Below are positions 12,326 to 24,800 of a DNA stretch of 64,000 nucleotides, piece by piece. The notes below the pieces were generated by a model. That model searched no databases, was not told the origin of the DNA, and saw only the letters and a list, made by a program, of their open reading frames with translations. This stretch comes from Liolophura sinensis (taxonomy: Eukaryota; Mollusca; Polyplacophora; Chitonida; Chitonidae), in assembly GCF_032854445.1 (NCBI RefSeq), contig NC_088295.1, positions 84,176,644 to 84,240,643 on the forward strand. The letters are read 5' to 3'. Position 1 is the first letter of the stretch; the number at the start of each line of letters is the position of its first letter. Both the position numbers and the translations under genes were made by a program.

Positions 12326-13226
12326 ATGGAGTCAGTTCATTCTGATGGCGGGTCAGATAAAAATGACAAACATTTGCCGGGATCTTCAAGTTATTCGGAA
12401 ATGTTAAGAGATAGTATATCCGCAAAGTACAAAGATGAGATGGAGGCAGTCGGAAAAATCAGAAATGATAACACTCGCTCCAAGGCATCAAGTTCACACT
12501 CCTCAAGATCTGAAATTTCGTGCGGTAAGACGTGTAACAAAACTTCATATACAAGTCGGTCTGGTCGAGAAAGTGCCGATGTTTCCAGAGAGAACCAATT
12601 GGAAGCTGGACATTCCAGTCGGATTTTGTCAATTGATGACATCCTGAATACTTCAGACAAAAAAGTAACAAAAGAGAGAGCTGAACGGGATAAGAACCGC
12701 AAGCAGACCCCGTCATCCTTACTTCTGGAACGTCACAGCCCGTACACTTTACATGCAGGCAGACAAAGTACGAGCCCGTCCGTCAGCTCAACCAGGGCAG
12801 ATTCACCCATCGCTATCTCACATTTCGGTGGGGATGCCTGCAGATTTTTGTTTCAAAGGCCATCTCTTCGCCTCACTGACCTAGGACTGGCCTCTTCGGC
12901 TGTTCTTTATCCATCACTTCTCAAGTCACCACCAGCTTATGGATTCAGTGGTAAGTTATACCACTTTTACCACGAATTGCGCCTAATATGCTTATTGGTA
13001 GGAGGGGAGGGGGTCTCCGTGGTACAGTTCGTTAGCGCGCAATGACTCAGGATGCGGTTGCTGTGATTCAAGTCCAGCTGATGTTGACTTCGTCTCCGTC
13101 GGTACGTCTGCAGCAACCTGCGGATGTCGTGGGTTTCCCCCGGGCTCTGCCCGATTTCCTCCCACCATAATGCTGGCCGCCGTCGTATAAGTGAAATATT
13201 CTTGAGTACGGCGTAAAACACCAATC

Positions 13227-13257
<31 letters not shown>

Positions 13258-16200
13258 GTATGAACTGTCAGATGAAATATACATTAATTGAAAGGCAAGA
13301 CTATTTTATTTAAGTTTTCGACAATTTGTTGTGGAATAAATGAATTGCCAATAATGTATTATGCATATGGGTCATGCACATCAATGTAATTTTTACTACG
13401 GTTTTTGCTTCACATTATTTTTGCATAAAATTACGATTTAACAAAATGGTTCTAAAAGTATGTTAGGAAACATTCTCTTTCGAAAACAATTATGTTCATA
13501 AAACTATTGGAAAATGTTAGTAAACATTGTTTGTAACGAGGTTATAGACATAGAACGGAAACTTCAAAAGTAAAAAGTCTTTTGGCAGTAAATTTATTTG
13601 GCTATTGTACTTATCCTATTATAATGTAAATAACAGCTTATTTGACGACCATACGTTGTCAAGTCATTTTATATCGTCTTCATTTGAGGATGTTGCCAGA
13701 TCTTGCAATAGTCTGTAGATAAGAGCTAAACATTCGTAACACATCTCTTCACAAAATGTATATGTATTTCCTCCTTAGAATAAGTATCTTTTTAAGACGA
13801 TACAACTCCTAGGCGGCCCTGGGCGAGATATTTTCGATTTCTTAAAAAAAAAAAAAAATTTCTATATATACCATAAATCTTATTTCTATAAATATAAGAA
13901 CATTGTAGTAAAATTATCTGAAAGTTATTCATCAGCAATTTTGGAATTCAAAATTTGTATGACCCTTGAAGGATCTAATTTCCAAATAATAATTACAGCA
14001 AAGAGTCTCTTGATCAAGAAGGATAATTATTAACTGAACTGGTTTTAATTAACCCTAGAATTGATAAACCATAGTCATACGGTCTACAAGCTCTACGCAT
14101 CGGATTGTAACTGTGAAGTCGTTTAATATTTAGTTCTAGTGAACGACAAAGTTTACTTATTTAAAATCCGTTAAAAATGTTCCAGAGTGTTTACCTTACA
14201 TTTATATGGCACATTAGCTTTTTTCACACAGTGCACTCTCTTTCAAATATTAACACTAGAGCTTTATTTGTTTCGAAACTTTCTTTACTTGTACCATTTA
14301 CCAGATTGCTGACACAAATTTTGGTTATACTCATATGTAAACAATGCATTTTGGGTACGCAATATTTTTCTTAAAATATGCTTATTTATGACGCTTTTAG
14401 CGCTACATCTTACATGCTTGTGGAATTCAAAAACACCCATGCATCAGAATTCAGAATTCAGAATTCGTCTATAGCCAAATCCATTCCAGATCACATGCAT
14501 GATTACTCCTGTATACTTTGGTGTGTTCTCTGTATACGGCTAGCATAATTGTATATTCAATAAGTCTTGACAAAAATCCCATTCACTATTCAAGTTTCAC
14601 CTGGACAATTTTATTTTTTTCCAATTTTTGTAAAACAAACATTCCCGTTAATTGTTCCGCAACATCTTGCATAGCTCTGGATCTGACGTTCTGGTTCCTG
14701 GTTCATAGTTCTAGACATACAGCAAATGCAAAATCCCCAGAACACTGACTTGTGACTGTCAGTAACTGAACTCACGATTCTTTTATAATGATTCATTTGT
14801 CTCAGTTTACAGTTTTGTTAGCTATTTGTATATAATCTTCGCTTGCGCAAGCCAATTTTACATATCCATCATACGTATAATTTTAATCATCTTTTATTGA
14901 ATTCCTTAAGGACAGTGCTGCAATAACCAATGCTTCCATAGGACATATCACCATAAAATATGTTTTTTTTGTTGTAAAAACAGAGTTCTTTTTTCAGCAT
15001 GTCAAGTATAGTCTTTACATATTCTGCTCCCTGCATGTCAAACACTGCTGGATTTCTGACGCGGGTCTTTGACAGAATTTATTTGGAATCATTATTCATT
15101 TAATGATACTCTCCTTTGCAAAATCTAATTGAGCGTTTACAATTCACCTAAACTGTTTACAGAGTTAATGACAGATTTTTTTATTTTCTGTATTAAATAA
15201 TACAGAAAATTGACACCCCTGCCTACTGACTCCTCCAGTTCAAACCCATTGGACACATAACCGACATTTGTTTGACCACTTTGTAAATTTGCTGGAAACC
15301 TCAATCCATTTCACCTCCAACTGTGGAAATCATCTATATTTATAGAAACCTTGTCTTTGTTTAACTATGCATGTAACTGTGTTTCGTTATCTCTTTTTTT
15401 CTTTTGTAACAGACTTTTTAAATGGTAATTAAAGATATTTTACTTTTGAATTTAATCTTTCATGTTACACAGAAAGAGTTTATGAAACTTTAAATTTTGA
15501 CAGTATATTATTTCTTCTAAATTTTGGTCATATTTACATTATGGTTTACTTTCTTGACAGTGTTTGTTCTTATTGTTAGGCTCTAGTGCTTAGCCATAAT
15601 TGTTGACATAAGGGATTGTTATTGGTTGTCAAAAGATCATAATGAGTTCCACCTTACTGCACACAGCCTCTTGTTTGCTTTAATTGTTTATCTTTAGAAA
15701 TTGTTCAGAGGATTTCAGCGGAGGTCATCTCTGAGAGACCACGGTTCATATGCAGTGCTGTCTTTTAACACGTTTGTACGCGACAGAAACCTTGTGTCTC
15801 TGGAGTAAAATTTCTCGGGTAATTCTCCAACTTCGACATACTGAATGATTTCTGTTTGGTTCCTTTCACTTTCATTATTTCTGTTCTAGCTATAATGTTA
15901 TTTGGTGAACCACTGTTGTCATTATCCTCGGTCTTAAATCACTGATTTAATTGCTTGTGACATCATAAGTGAGTAAAACACTATGTTTGACTTCCAGCTC
16001 TGCGACCACCTATCCGGCGACAGAGACGAGCCAACGTGGACCGGAAGCCACGACAGGCCTACTCCACCAAGCAACTGGAGAAACTGGAATCAGAATTCAA
16101 GGTAACGATTCGTCTCTCCAAATCTGGTCCAATTTGAAATCTTCAGTGAATAACAAGACGTGAAGAAAATGAAGATGAAGACTCATTTTTTAGCATCTTC

Positions 16201-17525
16201 AAATGCTGATCAGTACATTTCATCAACTTACCAATCTCCTTGCGTGCGATTAAGAGTGTATGAAACGAAAAATACTTGGTAGTGAGAAAGAGATTTATCT
16301 ATTTATTTATTTGATTGGTGTTTTACTACGCTGCACTCAGGAATACTTCACTCATAGCACGGCGACCAGCGTTATGGTGGGGGAAACCCACGACCATCCG
16401 CAGGTTGGTGCCAGACCTTCCCACCGACGACCGTGTGAGAAAAACCGTTATGCTGCCAAACTATTGAAGGTATGTTGCTACCGTATGAAAAGACAAGTAC
16501 ACCTAAACATGAGAAATACGGTAGCTCTGTTAAAGCACTCAGGGAATGCTACAATATTGATTAACTTACCAAACGACAAATATAGGTCTAAATGTGAGAA
16601 AGAGAACTGTGGTGTTCAATTACGGGCGACATATTACAGGTACTATTTTCTTTACCGTACCGAAGGAAAAGTATTGCTACCTAAATGTGAGTAGAGTTGT
16701 TGTGTCGATTACGGATAACTTGTCGCTGTTTTGTTTACAGAACGACAAGTATTTGAGCGTGAGTAAGAGAGTTGAGCTATCCACGGCTTTGAACCTTACA
16801 GAAACACAGATAAAAACTTGGTTCCAGAACAGAAGGTGAGATATCCAATCTGCTCCAAATATTGCAAACTTTATAAAATTAAGTGTGTATGTTTATTTTT
16901 TGTTATCTCAGATCAAGGTCGAAAACTAACCATTTGCTACTGGGACATTTGTACGTTACACAATTCCCTTGATTCTAACTAGTTATTGTTTTCCGTGCGT
17001 GCGATATTTTCCGTGATATTTTAAGTGCAGGTTCACTTTGTGACACTTAGGTTGCGAGACAATTGTCATGTGGCTGGATTTAAGGATGATCACAGGATTT
17101 ATGGCCTGAATTGAGGGTGTATTTAACCTAGTTAGCGTCAGCTTGTGTAATCTTCATGTGTGTAAAATGTTGATAGTTCTTGATTTTTGTGTGCGCGCTC
17201 AGATGAGGACGATTTTGTGTAGGCAATCATAAGCTGATGGGTACTACAAATTTTAAGTGTACAGCGTGATATTGCACAATTTGCTAGTTAGGACTTTTTA
17301 AAAATATATGCTAATATTTTACGACTGACCTGTTTTAGAACAAAGTGGAAAAAGCAGATGACGGCAAAAATGAAGTTTGTCCAGCGTCCGAGTTACCTGC
17401 CCTTCTACGGTCTGGGCGCTATGGCGGTTCCGTCGTCAAACAGTTTATACTTGGACGCCGCCATGATGGCACATGCGCAAGGGAATCCGTTCACCCAGAG
17501 CCAATCATTCGCTTTTCTACCATAA
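12326..17525 (+). CDS. NKL-type (Bar-like) homeobox transcription factor, four exons
   Basis: Exons 12326-12950, 15998-16101, 16741-16835 and 17339-17525 have GT-AG junctions and join in phase to an intact 336-codon frame ([10 protein letters not shown]... to ...SFAFLP). The start is the first ATG after a TATA-like element. Residues 1-208 are Ser/Arg/Asp-rich and probably disordered, with an eh1-like motif LSIDDIL at 101-107, the type that recruits Groucho/TLE corepressors. The homeodomain is about 223-282. It has [18 protein letters not shown] in helix 1, [14 protein letters not shown] in helix 2, and helix 3 with WFQNRR and the invariant N51, followed by TKWKKQ. Introns cut the homeodomain after positions 21 and 53. 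Gln50 predicts TAATTG-type sites. The short tail after the homeodomain is rich in Pro, Tyr, Met and Ala. The pattern is ANTP-class NKL and is nearest, from memory, to Bar-related families (BarH, Barx, or the CG11085/Bari group). I do not assign an ortholog. Confidence 0.9.
13008..13256 (+). mobile_element. Full-length tRNA-derived SINE (SINE-1)
   Basis: This is the best plus-strand copy of the family. The head is tRNA-like, with an A-box region CCGTGGTACAGTTCGTTAGC and a B-box region GTGATTCAAGTCC. A variable middle with GCAACCTGCGGATG and CGGGCTCTGCCCG follows. Then comes a conserved core, CCACCATAATGCTGGCCG and TATTCTTGAGTACGGCGT, and an (AAAT)n tail. It lies just inside intron 1 of the homeobox gene. 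It is probably mobilised by a LINE that recognises the shared 3' end. Confidence 0.9.
13257..15997. other. Homeobox intron 1, no other gene seen
   Basis: AT-rich intron sequence. It holds a short direct repeat of AGAATTC near 14448-14466 and homopolymer runs. I see no RNA gene or coding exon. Confidence 0.5.
15998..16835 (+). CDS. Homeodomain-encoding exons 2 and 3 of the homeobox gene
   Basis: Exon 2 (15998-16101) follows TTCCAG and encodes the basic lead-in [16 protein letters not shown] and helix 1, ending in ...ESEFK before GTAACG. Exon 3 (16741-16835) follows TTTACAG and encodes [14 protein letters not shown] through WFQNRR, ending before GTGAGA in phase 2. The 639-bp intron between them holds a SINE fragment. 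Helix-3 contacts expected of a DNA-binding homeodomain (W48, F49, N51, R53) are present. Confidence 0.92.
16292..16432 (-). repeat. SINE-1 fragment in homeobox intron 2
   Basis: The inverted family 3' end (ATTTATTTATTTGATTGGTG) is followed by the core with GCGTTATGGTGGGGG and by CCACGACCATCCGCAGGTTG. The tRNA-like head is missing. Confidence 0.85.
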
Positions 17526-19350
17526 TTCTGCGTTGAATTCTACAGACAAGAATGGCGACCTGAACACTTCAAACTTGTAGTATACTTCAAACCTTTGTAT
17601 ATAGCCGAATAGTGCTAAGTATTGATTCTGAAACACGAAGTGATTTTAGACGATCCAAGATTTTCAGCAACTGCGAATTATTTAGGGAGAGAAGTTCATA
17701 TATAGTGGAACCCATGTCAACTTGAGCTGGAGTTTAGTTTTTATCCGTGTATATTGATTACGGTATCACATAACACTTTTGTCTCTGTCTATGTCATAAT
17801 TTAGGTGGTAGCATGTTCAACTAACCGCAATGTCTGTGCTTTGTCGCGGACCTACCTCCAATTATTTGATTTATTTGATTGATGTATAACACTATACTGA
17901 GAATTTTTCACCTATATGACCCTTCTTCTTGTACCTGGCGAACCTCCTGGCTTAAAGCCACAGCGACAGTGGGATTTAAACATATGCTCTCACTGGCCAC
18001 GAATCTGACACTGCCACCGAGCAAGCGTGTTAAAGAAGAATCAACAAATAATATAACCTTAGATATTTTGGGAGAGGGGTGAAAACAGTTACAGCTTCTG
18101 GGTTACAGAAATAGCTTACGGCGCTTTCGAATTTCTCAATTTGCGTGATTTTACTTATTTTTAACTGTACTATATAGGTTATGCAACGTCACAGAATATA
18201 TGCCTTTTAAGCCTCAGGTGTGATACTTTAGCCATGAATATGTACATTTAGCCCAGTGTTGTCTTTCCTTTCAATCGTCTGAGCTAAGACGAGTGGTTAC
18301 ATTGCCTGTTCCTAAAGACGAATGTCCGTTAGACTAACTCGCGCTAGAAGCCGGTGTCAGCAAGTAGGCTACTAACGTGATAACACAGTTAATGTTAAAG
18401 CGTTAGTTATTCTTAGCTGACAGGGAACTTTGACCCTGAACGCCTCATCGTGTACGGATGGTTGGTTCCCATCTGACTAATGCTTTCTTTACTTTCAGTA
18501 ATCTGACAAAAGATTTGATCGTTTACGCACGAGTGGAATTATTTGTTGCTTGATTTTTTTCTCTGCTTTTAATACAGCCGAAGACTGCTCTTTAGAATCT
18601 GTTGTTAGAAAACGAACTATATCAACCTAAGGAAAGTTTAAATGGAATAATGTTTTTTGTGTTTAGAAGAATTTCACGATTTTCTAGAGCGGAAAATAAG
18701 AAAAACTGGGCATACTACCTACCTGGATGAAAGGTATAAGTAGGATGAACTAGCTTCTAATTGGTTCTTACTCCGTACTCAGAAGAAGTTTACGTGTAGA
18801 TGTTCGGATCCCGTCCGGGCCATACGTGAAGAGAAGGGGGAATTCCCTCCACATCTCATCATGGTTTCAGGTATAAATATATAAGGTAAATAATAAACTG
18901 ATTTTTCCGGTTGTTGATCTTCTACTGCAGGTCGTCTTATGTCATATGAGTCCTGGAAAATCATGAATAAGGCTCAACGCATTTGTTATTTACTGGTATG
19001 ATTTTGTTTGTTAAAACTAAATCAGAACTACTTTAGTATTTTATTTTAAAGAACTATGTATACAAATCTTCTTAATAAGCATACTTTCTCACCTAAAATA
19101 GTTCAGGTTAATCCTAACATACATAGGCTCGTATACTGACATCATGGCAACATTGGTCACATTTGTATCCCCACCATGGATACGAATCGTTATTATATAA
19201 AGATTCATAACTATATTCATCATTCGGTATGATCGACGATAAGATGGAACGGCATACTTTTTTTCACAATAAAAATGATGATTACTTGACCACATATACA
19301 GCTGGATACAGATGGTTAATCAAACATTTCACACATACACAAACCTTGTG
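17526..19350. other. 3' flank of the homeobox gene, no gene seen
   Basis: This stretch holds the homeobox 3' UTR, whose end is not clear. There is no close AATAAA after the stop; one lies near 18886. A decayed inverted SINE-1 3' end lies at about 17863-17930. No other coding signal is convincing. Confidence 0.4.
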
Positions 19351-19352
19351 TT

Positions 19353-19635
19353 TGGTGAGTGAGTGAGTGAGTACTTGGTGTTTAACGTCGTACTCAACAA
19401 TTTTTCAGTCATATGACGACGAAGGAATCATTAGGGTGCATGTACCCTCCTTAATGTGTAAGGTGTAATGTGCCTCCTTGTTGCAGGATGGATTTCCACC
19501 ACTCTTTTTTTAGTGCTGCTTCACTGAGACGACTTACCGAAGGCAAGTAAGCCGCCCCGCCCGAGCCATTATACTGATACGGGTCAACCGGGTATCCCCT
19601 TCATGTTGAACGCCAAGCAAGGAAGTCTTGTGTTT
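19353..19635 (-). repeat. SINE-2 copy (second SINE family)
   Basis: Related sequence occurs at 31441-31760 and 63100-63457. Shared blocks are TACTCAACAATTTTTCAGTC, ATATGACGACGAAGGA, GTGCCTCCTTG, CGACTTACCGAAG, and TTATACTGATACGGGTCAAC. The left end resembles the 3' end of SINE-1. The copy at 63.4 kb shows that the other end of the family is a tRNA-like head, so the element reads on the minus strand here. Confidence 0.8.
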
Positions 19636-19639
19636 GGTA

Positions 19640-20345
19640 GGCATGAGCCTAGTTGTGCATGTGGTGAGAAGTGACATGAGACTAACTTTGTGGTGAGCCT
19701 GGTGTCATGAGCCTAGTTGTGCATGTGATGGGTAGTGTCATGAGCCCAGATATGTTGTGGGTCATGTGTCCTGAGCCCAGTTGTGCATGTGGTGAGTAGT
19801 GTCATGAGCCCAGTTATGTGGTGAGCCTGGTGTCATGAGCCTAGTTGTGCATGTGATGGGTAGTGTCATGCGCCCAGATATGTGGTGAGTCATGTGTCCT
19901 GAGCCCAGTTGTGCATGTGGTGAGTAGTGTCATGAGTATTGTTGTGCATGTGGTGAGTTCAGTGACATGAGATTAATTGTGTGGTGAGTCTGGTACCATG
20001 AGCCTTGTTGTGCATGTGATGAGCTTGGTGTCATGAACCTTGTTGTGCAGGTGGTGTGTCTGGTGTTATGAACCTAGTTGTGCAGGTGGTGAGTCTGGTG
20101 TCATAAGCCTAGTTGTGCATGTAGGGAGTCTCATGTCATGAGCCCAGTTGTGTGCTGAGTCTGGTGTCAAGAGCATAGCTGTATGGTGAATCTGGCTCTA
20201 ATTTCATGAAGCGTATTAGCTAAGTAAACACTCAGTTACCATGCCAACGTACGTAGATATGTACATATAAAGTTCACTCAGCTAAGGACTATTTTAACAC
20301 TAAGTACATTTGCAGTTGTATGGTGAGTGTGGCTACATGAGCCTA
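19640..20345. repeat. Degenerate minisatellite (about 33-bp units, about 128-bp higher-order period) with an insert
   Basis: Imperfect units of the type GTCATGAGCCTAGTTGTGCA alternate with TGTGGTGAGTCTGGT. A block of about 128 bp beginning GCCTGGTGTCATGAGCC near 19697 recurs near 19825. At about 20198-20318 the array is interrupted by roughly 120 bp of unrelated AT-rich sequence beginning CTAATTTCATGAAGCG, after which one repeat unit resumes. It lies just 3' of the stop codon of the minus-strand fusion gene. Confidence 0.75.
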
Positions 20346-20398
20346 GTTCTGTTTGTCACTGACAGTAATAACGTTGTCATTTCGTGATTGTTTCTGGA

Positions 20399-21808
20399 TT
20401 ACAAAAGTTGAGAAGTGAGTCTAGCTTCGCTACCATACACAGCGCGAATTTGCTGAGCCCCAAAGGGTCCGTATACGAACACCTCGTCACTCTTATACCT
20501 GAGCTGGTACAGAGCGTCCAGGCAGCCCATGGTCATGGCAGGCCCGCCACACAGCACTACCTTTCTCAATACACCGTTAGTATTGGGAAGGTGGGTAGAC
20601 AGGAAGCGGGGTCCGATTTCTCCTTCCGGTCCTTCCCACTCACCGTCAGGGTCCTGAAGGGTGCAGATGACGCGAATCCTCGTGTCCGACTTGTACCTAT
20701 CCAATTCCTGTTTAAAGAAGAGCGTCTCGCGATCCTTGGCCTGGTACAACAGGGTCACGTTTGTCTTGTCGTTCTGATCGTTGTGTAACGCCCGAATGAC
20801 CTGGATGGCAGGGGTGACGCCCGTCCCCCCGCAGATAAAGATCAGGTGGGCCAGCTTGTTAGGGCGGTACTCAAGCCCACCACACGGACCTCGGAACTCT
20901 ACTGGCTGGCCTGAAACAAGAGATTTCATGTTTTACTTTCACTCCGCAGTAGAGAAATTTTTCGTGTTGGTATTTATATCGAATATTGTTACTCGTGACA
21001 AGAGTTTTATACCTTACGTTGCAACAATGTTGGTCGTCAGGTCAATATGAGTAAAGAAAACTAAATATAGCACATGCATTCATCAAGTATTGTTGGGGGC
21101 GAATTAGGAAATGGTTTTGCATCGATAAAACCGAAGCATTGTCGAATGTGACATAAAATCTTGGTCCAGTGATGATAGTCGTTTTACGGCATACTCAAGA
21201 ATATTTATCTTATACGACGGGTGCCAGGATTCTGGTAGGAGGAAACCGGAATCTTAGGGGGTATAAAACTAGAGCAGATTAGAAGACTTATTTCAAGAAA
21301 ACATATGTTACCTGTTTTTAGTGACCTAAGGTATTGTGCCAGAAGACCTTGGTTCTCGTATCTCACAACTAGTTCCATTTGACCGTACTGTGTAGGCCTC
21401 GAGGCGGGCGACATATAGCGACCAAACTTCTTCCCCTTGTCTGGAACCAAGATCTCGATGTACTGACCAGGCAGCGTTCCCAGATGACTTGTCTTGGAAG
21501 GCAACTCGAACGTCAGCTTGGCTACTTTTTTGTCGGACGTCAATGGAGTTACGCTGCTCAGTTTAAACGCTGAGCTTTGTCCGTGCTTCAGCGCTGATGG
21601 GTGATCGGAAGACGATGTCGCCTCAGTGGCTTGGGCAGAGTTAAACGGATGGTCGAAGAAAATGTCCGCCTTCTCTTTGGCATTGTTGTTTTTGTCGGCA
21701 TCTGCTTGTTCAACCTGGTAGAGTAATTTCTTGGCTAGTTCCCTCTTTTGCTCATTCGTTAGTTTCTTCAGCTCACTGTTCAAGTTTCTCTCATCAGGTT
21801 TTTGTGCC
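20399..21808 (-). CDS. Exons 10-11: FAD/NAD(P)H reductase half of the fusion protein
   Basis: Exon 10 (21808-21312) follows TTTAAAG and begins in phase after the last ACAD codon. It encodes a Lys/Glu-rich helix (LTNEQKRELAKKLLYQ), a Ser/His-rich linker, and the FAD-binding barrel with PGQYIEILVPDKG and RYMSPAS. Exon 11 (20910-20399) encodes GQPVEFRGPCGG, the NAD(P) site FICGGTGVTPAIQ, LLYQAKDRETLFF, VVLCGGPAMT, and the C-terminus. These are family landmarks of the ferredoxin-NADP reductase superfamily, closest in style to cytochrome b5 reductases. The 401-bp intron between the exons has an inverted SINE-1 remnant (21179-21262). Because the frame crosses directly from exon 9 into exon 10 with matching phase, this is not two neighbouring genes. 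Confidence 0.92.
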
Positions 21809-24800
21809 CTTTAAATAAAAGTAAAAACGCTATCTTTAGAGATTTGGTTGGTTTAAATCTCGGATTAATATAATACTAGTTTTAAAGGTTAATTCTTGAC
21901 AATCTATGTAATTCTGTTCAAGATAAACGATATAGCTACGTATCCATTCACCCGTGAGAATTACGTTTAGCATGACAAATACTATATCAGTTGGTTTGAG
22001 GCTATTTACTGATGGAAACTCTTTCCTCCATTCATAAAACGGGACAGATGGCCTATAAGTTAAAAACTGGTGAGTACAGCATTCAACACCGAGTAATCAT
22101 TCAGAAAATCATTGCCGACTATCGTGCTGTTTCTTTTACATACCAAAGATCTACGTTGGTCATGCCTAGAAGAGCAGTTTTGCCAACCAACTGTCGCAAC
22201 ACCTCATTGGATGGCCCCATGACCCAGCCGGCTTTGCTGTCCCGAAGAAGCCTCTCCAAGCCTATCAAACATAAACACCAGCGCTTAGAATTTACTTTAT
22301 ATCAAGCATGAAATATGTGCACATTAACAACAATTCCTTTACGTGTATTGCTTGTCATTTTAGCTCTGGGGTATTAAATCATTGAAAAAAGCTGTCTGAT
22401 TTATGTAGACCTAAAATATGTAGGCCATAAACGTGTATTACCTAGGTCTGTCTTGTAACCTGTCCCTCCACAGGCGTGTAGCATAGTATCTGTGACATTG
22501 TTGACATTCTTGGCCGCTTCGAACTTGAGCTGCCACAACCAGTGACCGAGGGTAGATCTACACAAGACGGTATCAGGTTAATTATTACGCATTGAGTATT
22601 TAAAAGTAACTGAAGTCAGACAATCATGAAAACAAAGTCTCAAAAGCAACCACACCGAGGCTTAAGGTTTTCAAATGGGTCAAAGATCGGGAATCACGTG
22701 TCTCTCCATGTGGTCTGCATCAACCAATAAATTTCATTTCATTTTCGAGGCATAATAATTAGTATTATAAAAAGATGACATGCCCTCCTGTTTTCTTTTT
22801 CCTTGACTACGATTAGCAGTATATCGTAATATCACAATAAAATGCTACATGCACAGTCATTCAAAACTTCCTCGGCTGCAGAAAACAATGAAGGTTAATT
22901 TGGGCTTTTTACCGCGAATTTTGTTGTTTCCAGCCTATAGGGGAGGATTTAGTCATTCAGTAGTGCCAGTAAGCCTGTTTGACCATGTTAATCACAAGGC
23001 CAAAAAAACACTGAGTTACGAATTATACAGCTTATACATGAACGCAATTGTCTTGGCTATAGCAGAGGCTGCAGAGGTGAGCTGTTGAGCTTTTAGAGAA
23101 AACGACTACATTGCAGTACAATGGATAAATACGCTGCGTTCTTTTCCTTTACTGCCTGCTACGCTAAAAGGCGATGCAACTCGTATAAGTGATGTGCGAA
23201 TGGGATCAATATGTCTGGTTCGATCTTTCCGCCCTCATGGTGATGACTACTTTTGTCCAATCGCGGAGGCTTTTATGCGCGTTAAACCAATCACATGTGG
23301 GCGGGATCTAACTTGCACGTGGTCTAAAAGCTTGTTTTTAACGGAGATGTAAGCCAAGGTGTTACAGGATAGGAAGAGCTAAGGTATGCAACGTAGTCTA
23401 AATCCACTGTTCTGTAAGGTAGATAAAAAATTACAGTTTTCTTAAAGTTAATTCTTTACATTGTACAGATGATCTCTTACCTGGGTAATACAGAGTGGTC
23501 TTTGTGAATAGACCAGTCGTTGTTGTTGGTTTTCTCATCCATGGCCGCTGCAACAGAGTAGGCCATCATGCGACAGCAGTTTGTGCTGCTGATTACTTCC
23601 CCAAAGTAATCCTACGTGAAGATTATAAACTGGATGATAAGATGTCAATTATCATAATAGGTATGGCTCAGTCCTGGTATTTATGTGTTATCGTCCTTGT
23701 TTATTTGAGTGTTGTTTAGTGGTGTACACGAGAATCTTCTCTACATATACAATGGTTTCAGTGTGGAAGAGGCCACAGTGCCAGTGTAAATTACCCACAT
23801 TTTGGCCAGTTTCTGACGAACTTTCTCACGTGTGACGTTCATCTACTTCGTACCAGATATCCGTGGCAGCCAAGTGGTCTTACGTACGTTAGATGTATGG
23901 GCCGCTTATTATCACCAAAACCACATGCACAGTGAAAAAAAAGGCGACAAATGCAGTCTCAAAGACAGTGATTATAGCATATAGCATTTTAGTCAGTTCT
24001 TTGTTTTTTTATAAGTGTATTACGCCGTACTCAAGAATATTTCACTTATACGACGGCGGTCAGCAATATGGTGTGAAGAAACCGGACGTCAGTTCTTTCA
24101 ATGAGATGGTAATATACTGGAACCATAGGTAAGGAATAATTAACTCATATGTTACCTGGATAGTGGGGTAATCACACACCCGCAAACCCACGTCAGAGTG
24201 ACCTTTATTTGTCACGTGTTTCTTGGCCACATCGATACTGGCGAGGGCAATTCCATTCCAGCAACACGAGGAGTTGAGGAGGAAGAATGGATTGACGGTC
24301 TCGTCATTGGAAGCACTGCCGTCACCTGTCGAGGAAAACACACAGTTGTTGAAAAACACACATGGTTTTGTCTACAAGCAGTTTATCTAGCGTCATAGAA
24401 GACCGTTAACGAAAAAGGTGGGAACTTAATCTGTATACGTTAATATCAAATTATAAGTTTGTCCAAAGTCAGTTTAATGCGTATTGCCCACTAATGTTTC
24501 CAAGCAGTTCCAATGAACTGCAACAACGACATCACGTTTTTTCCTTTAAACTGGGATTTGTCGTGAGATCATACTGATGATTAACCTACCGATGGGACCG
24601 ACCAATCTGTCTGGAGTGAGCTCCGCCTCCGCCACGATCGGACCCGACTGGTTTCCATGCATGCCAAGGGCAGACCACTCATCCGTGCTGGCTCGCACTT
24701 CATCCTATCAAAATGCATCTTCGTTGTGTTACATTCAGAACTCATGCAGGTTCGGTAATTAAATTTGGGAGATGTTAGGCAACAGCTCTTGAAACTTATA

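Noticed and set aside
20399-22261. Separate cytochrome b5 reductase gene starting at exon 10 or 11
   Set aside because: Exon 10 has no ATG at its start and joins exon 9 in matching phase. The apparent starts inside exons 10 and 11 lack upstream leader signals.
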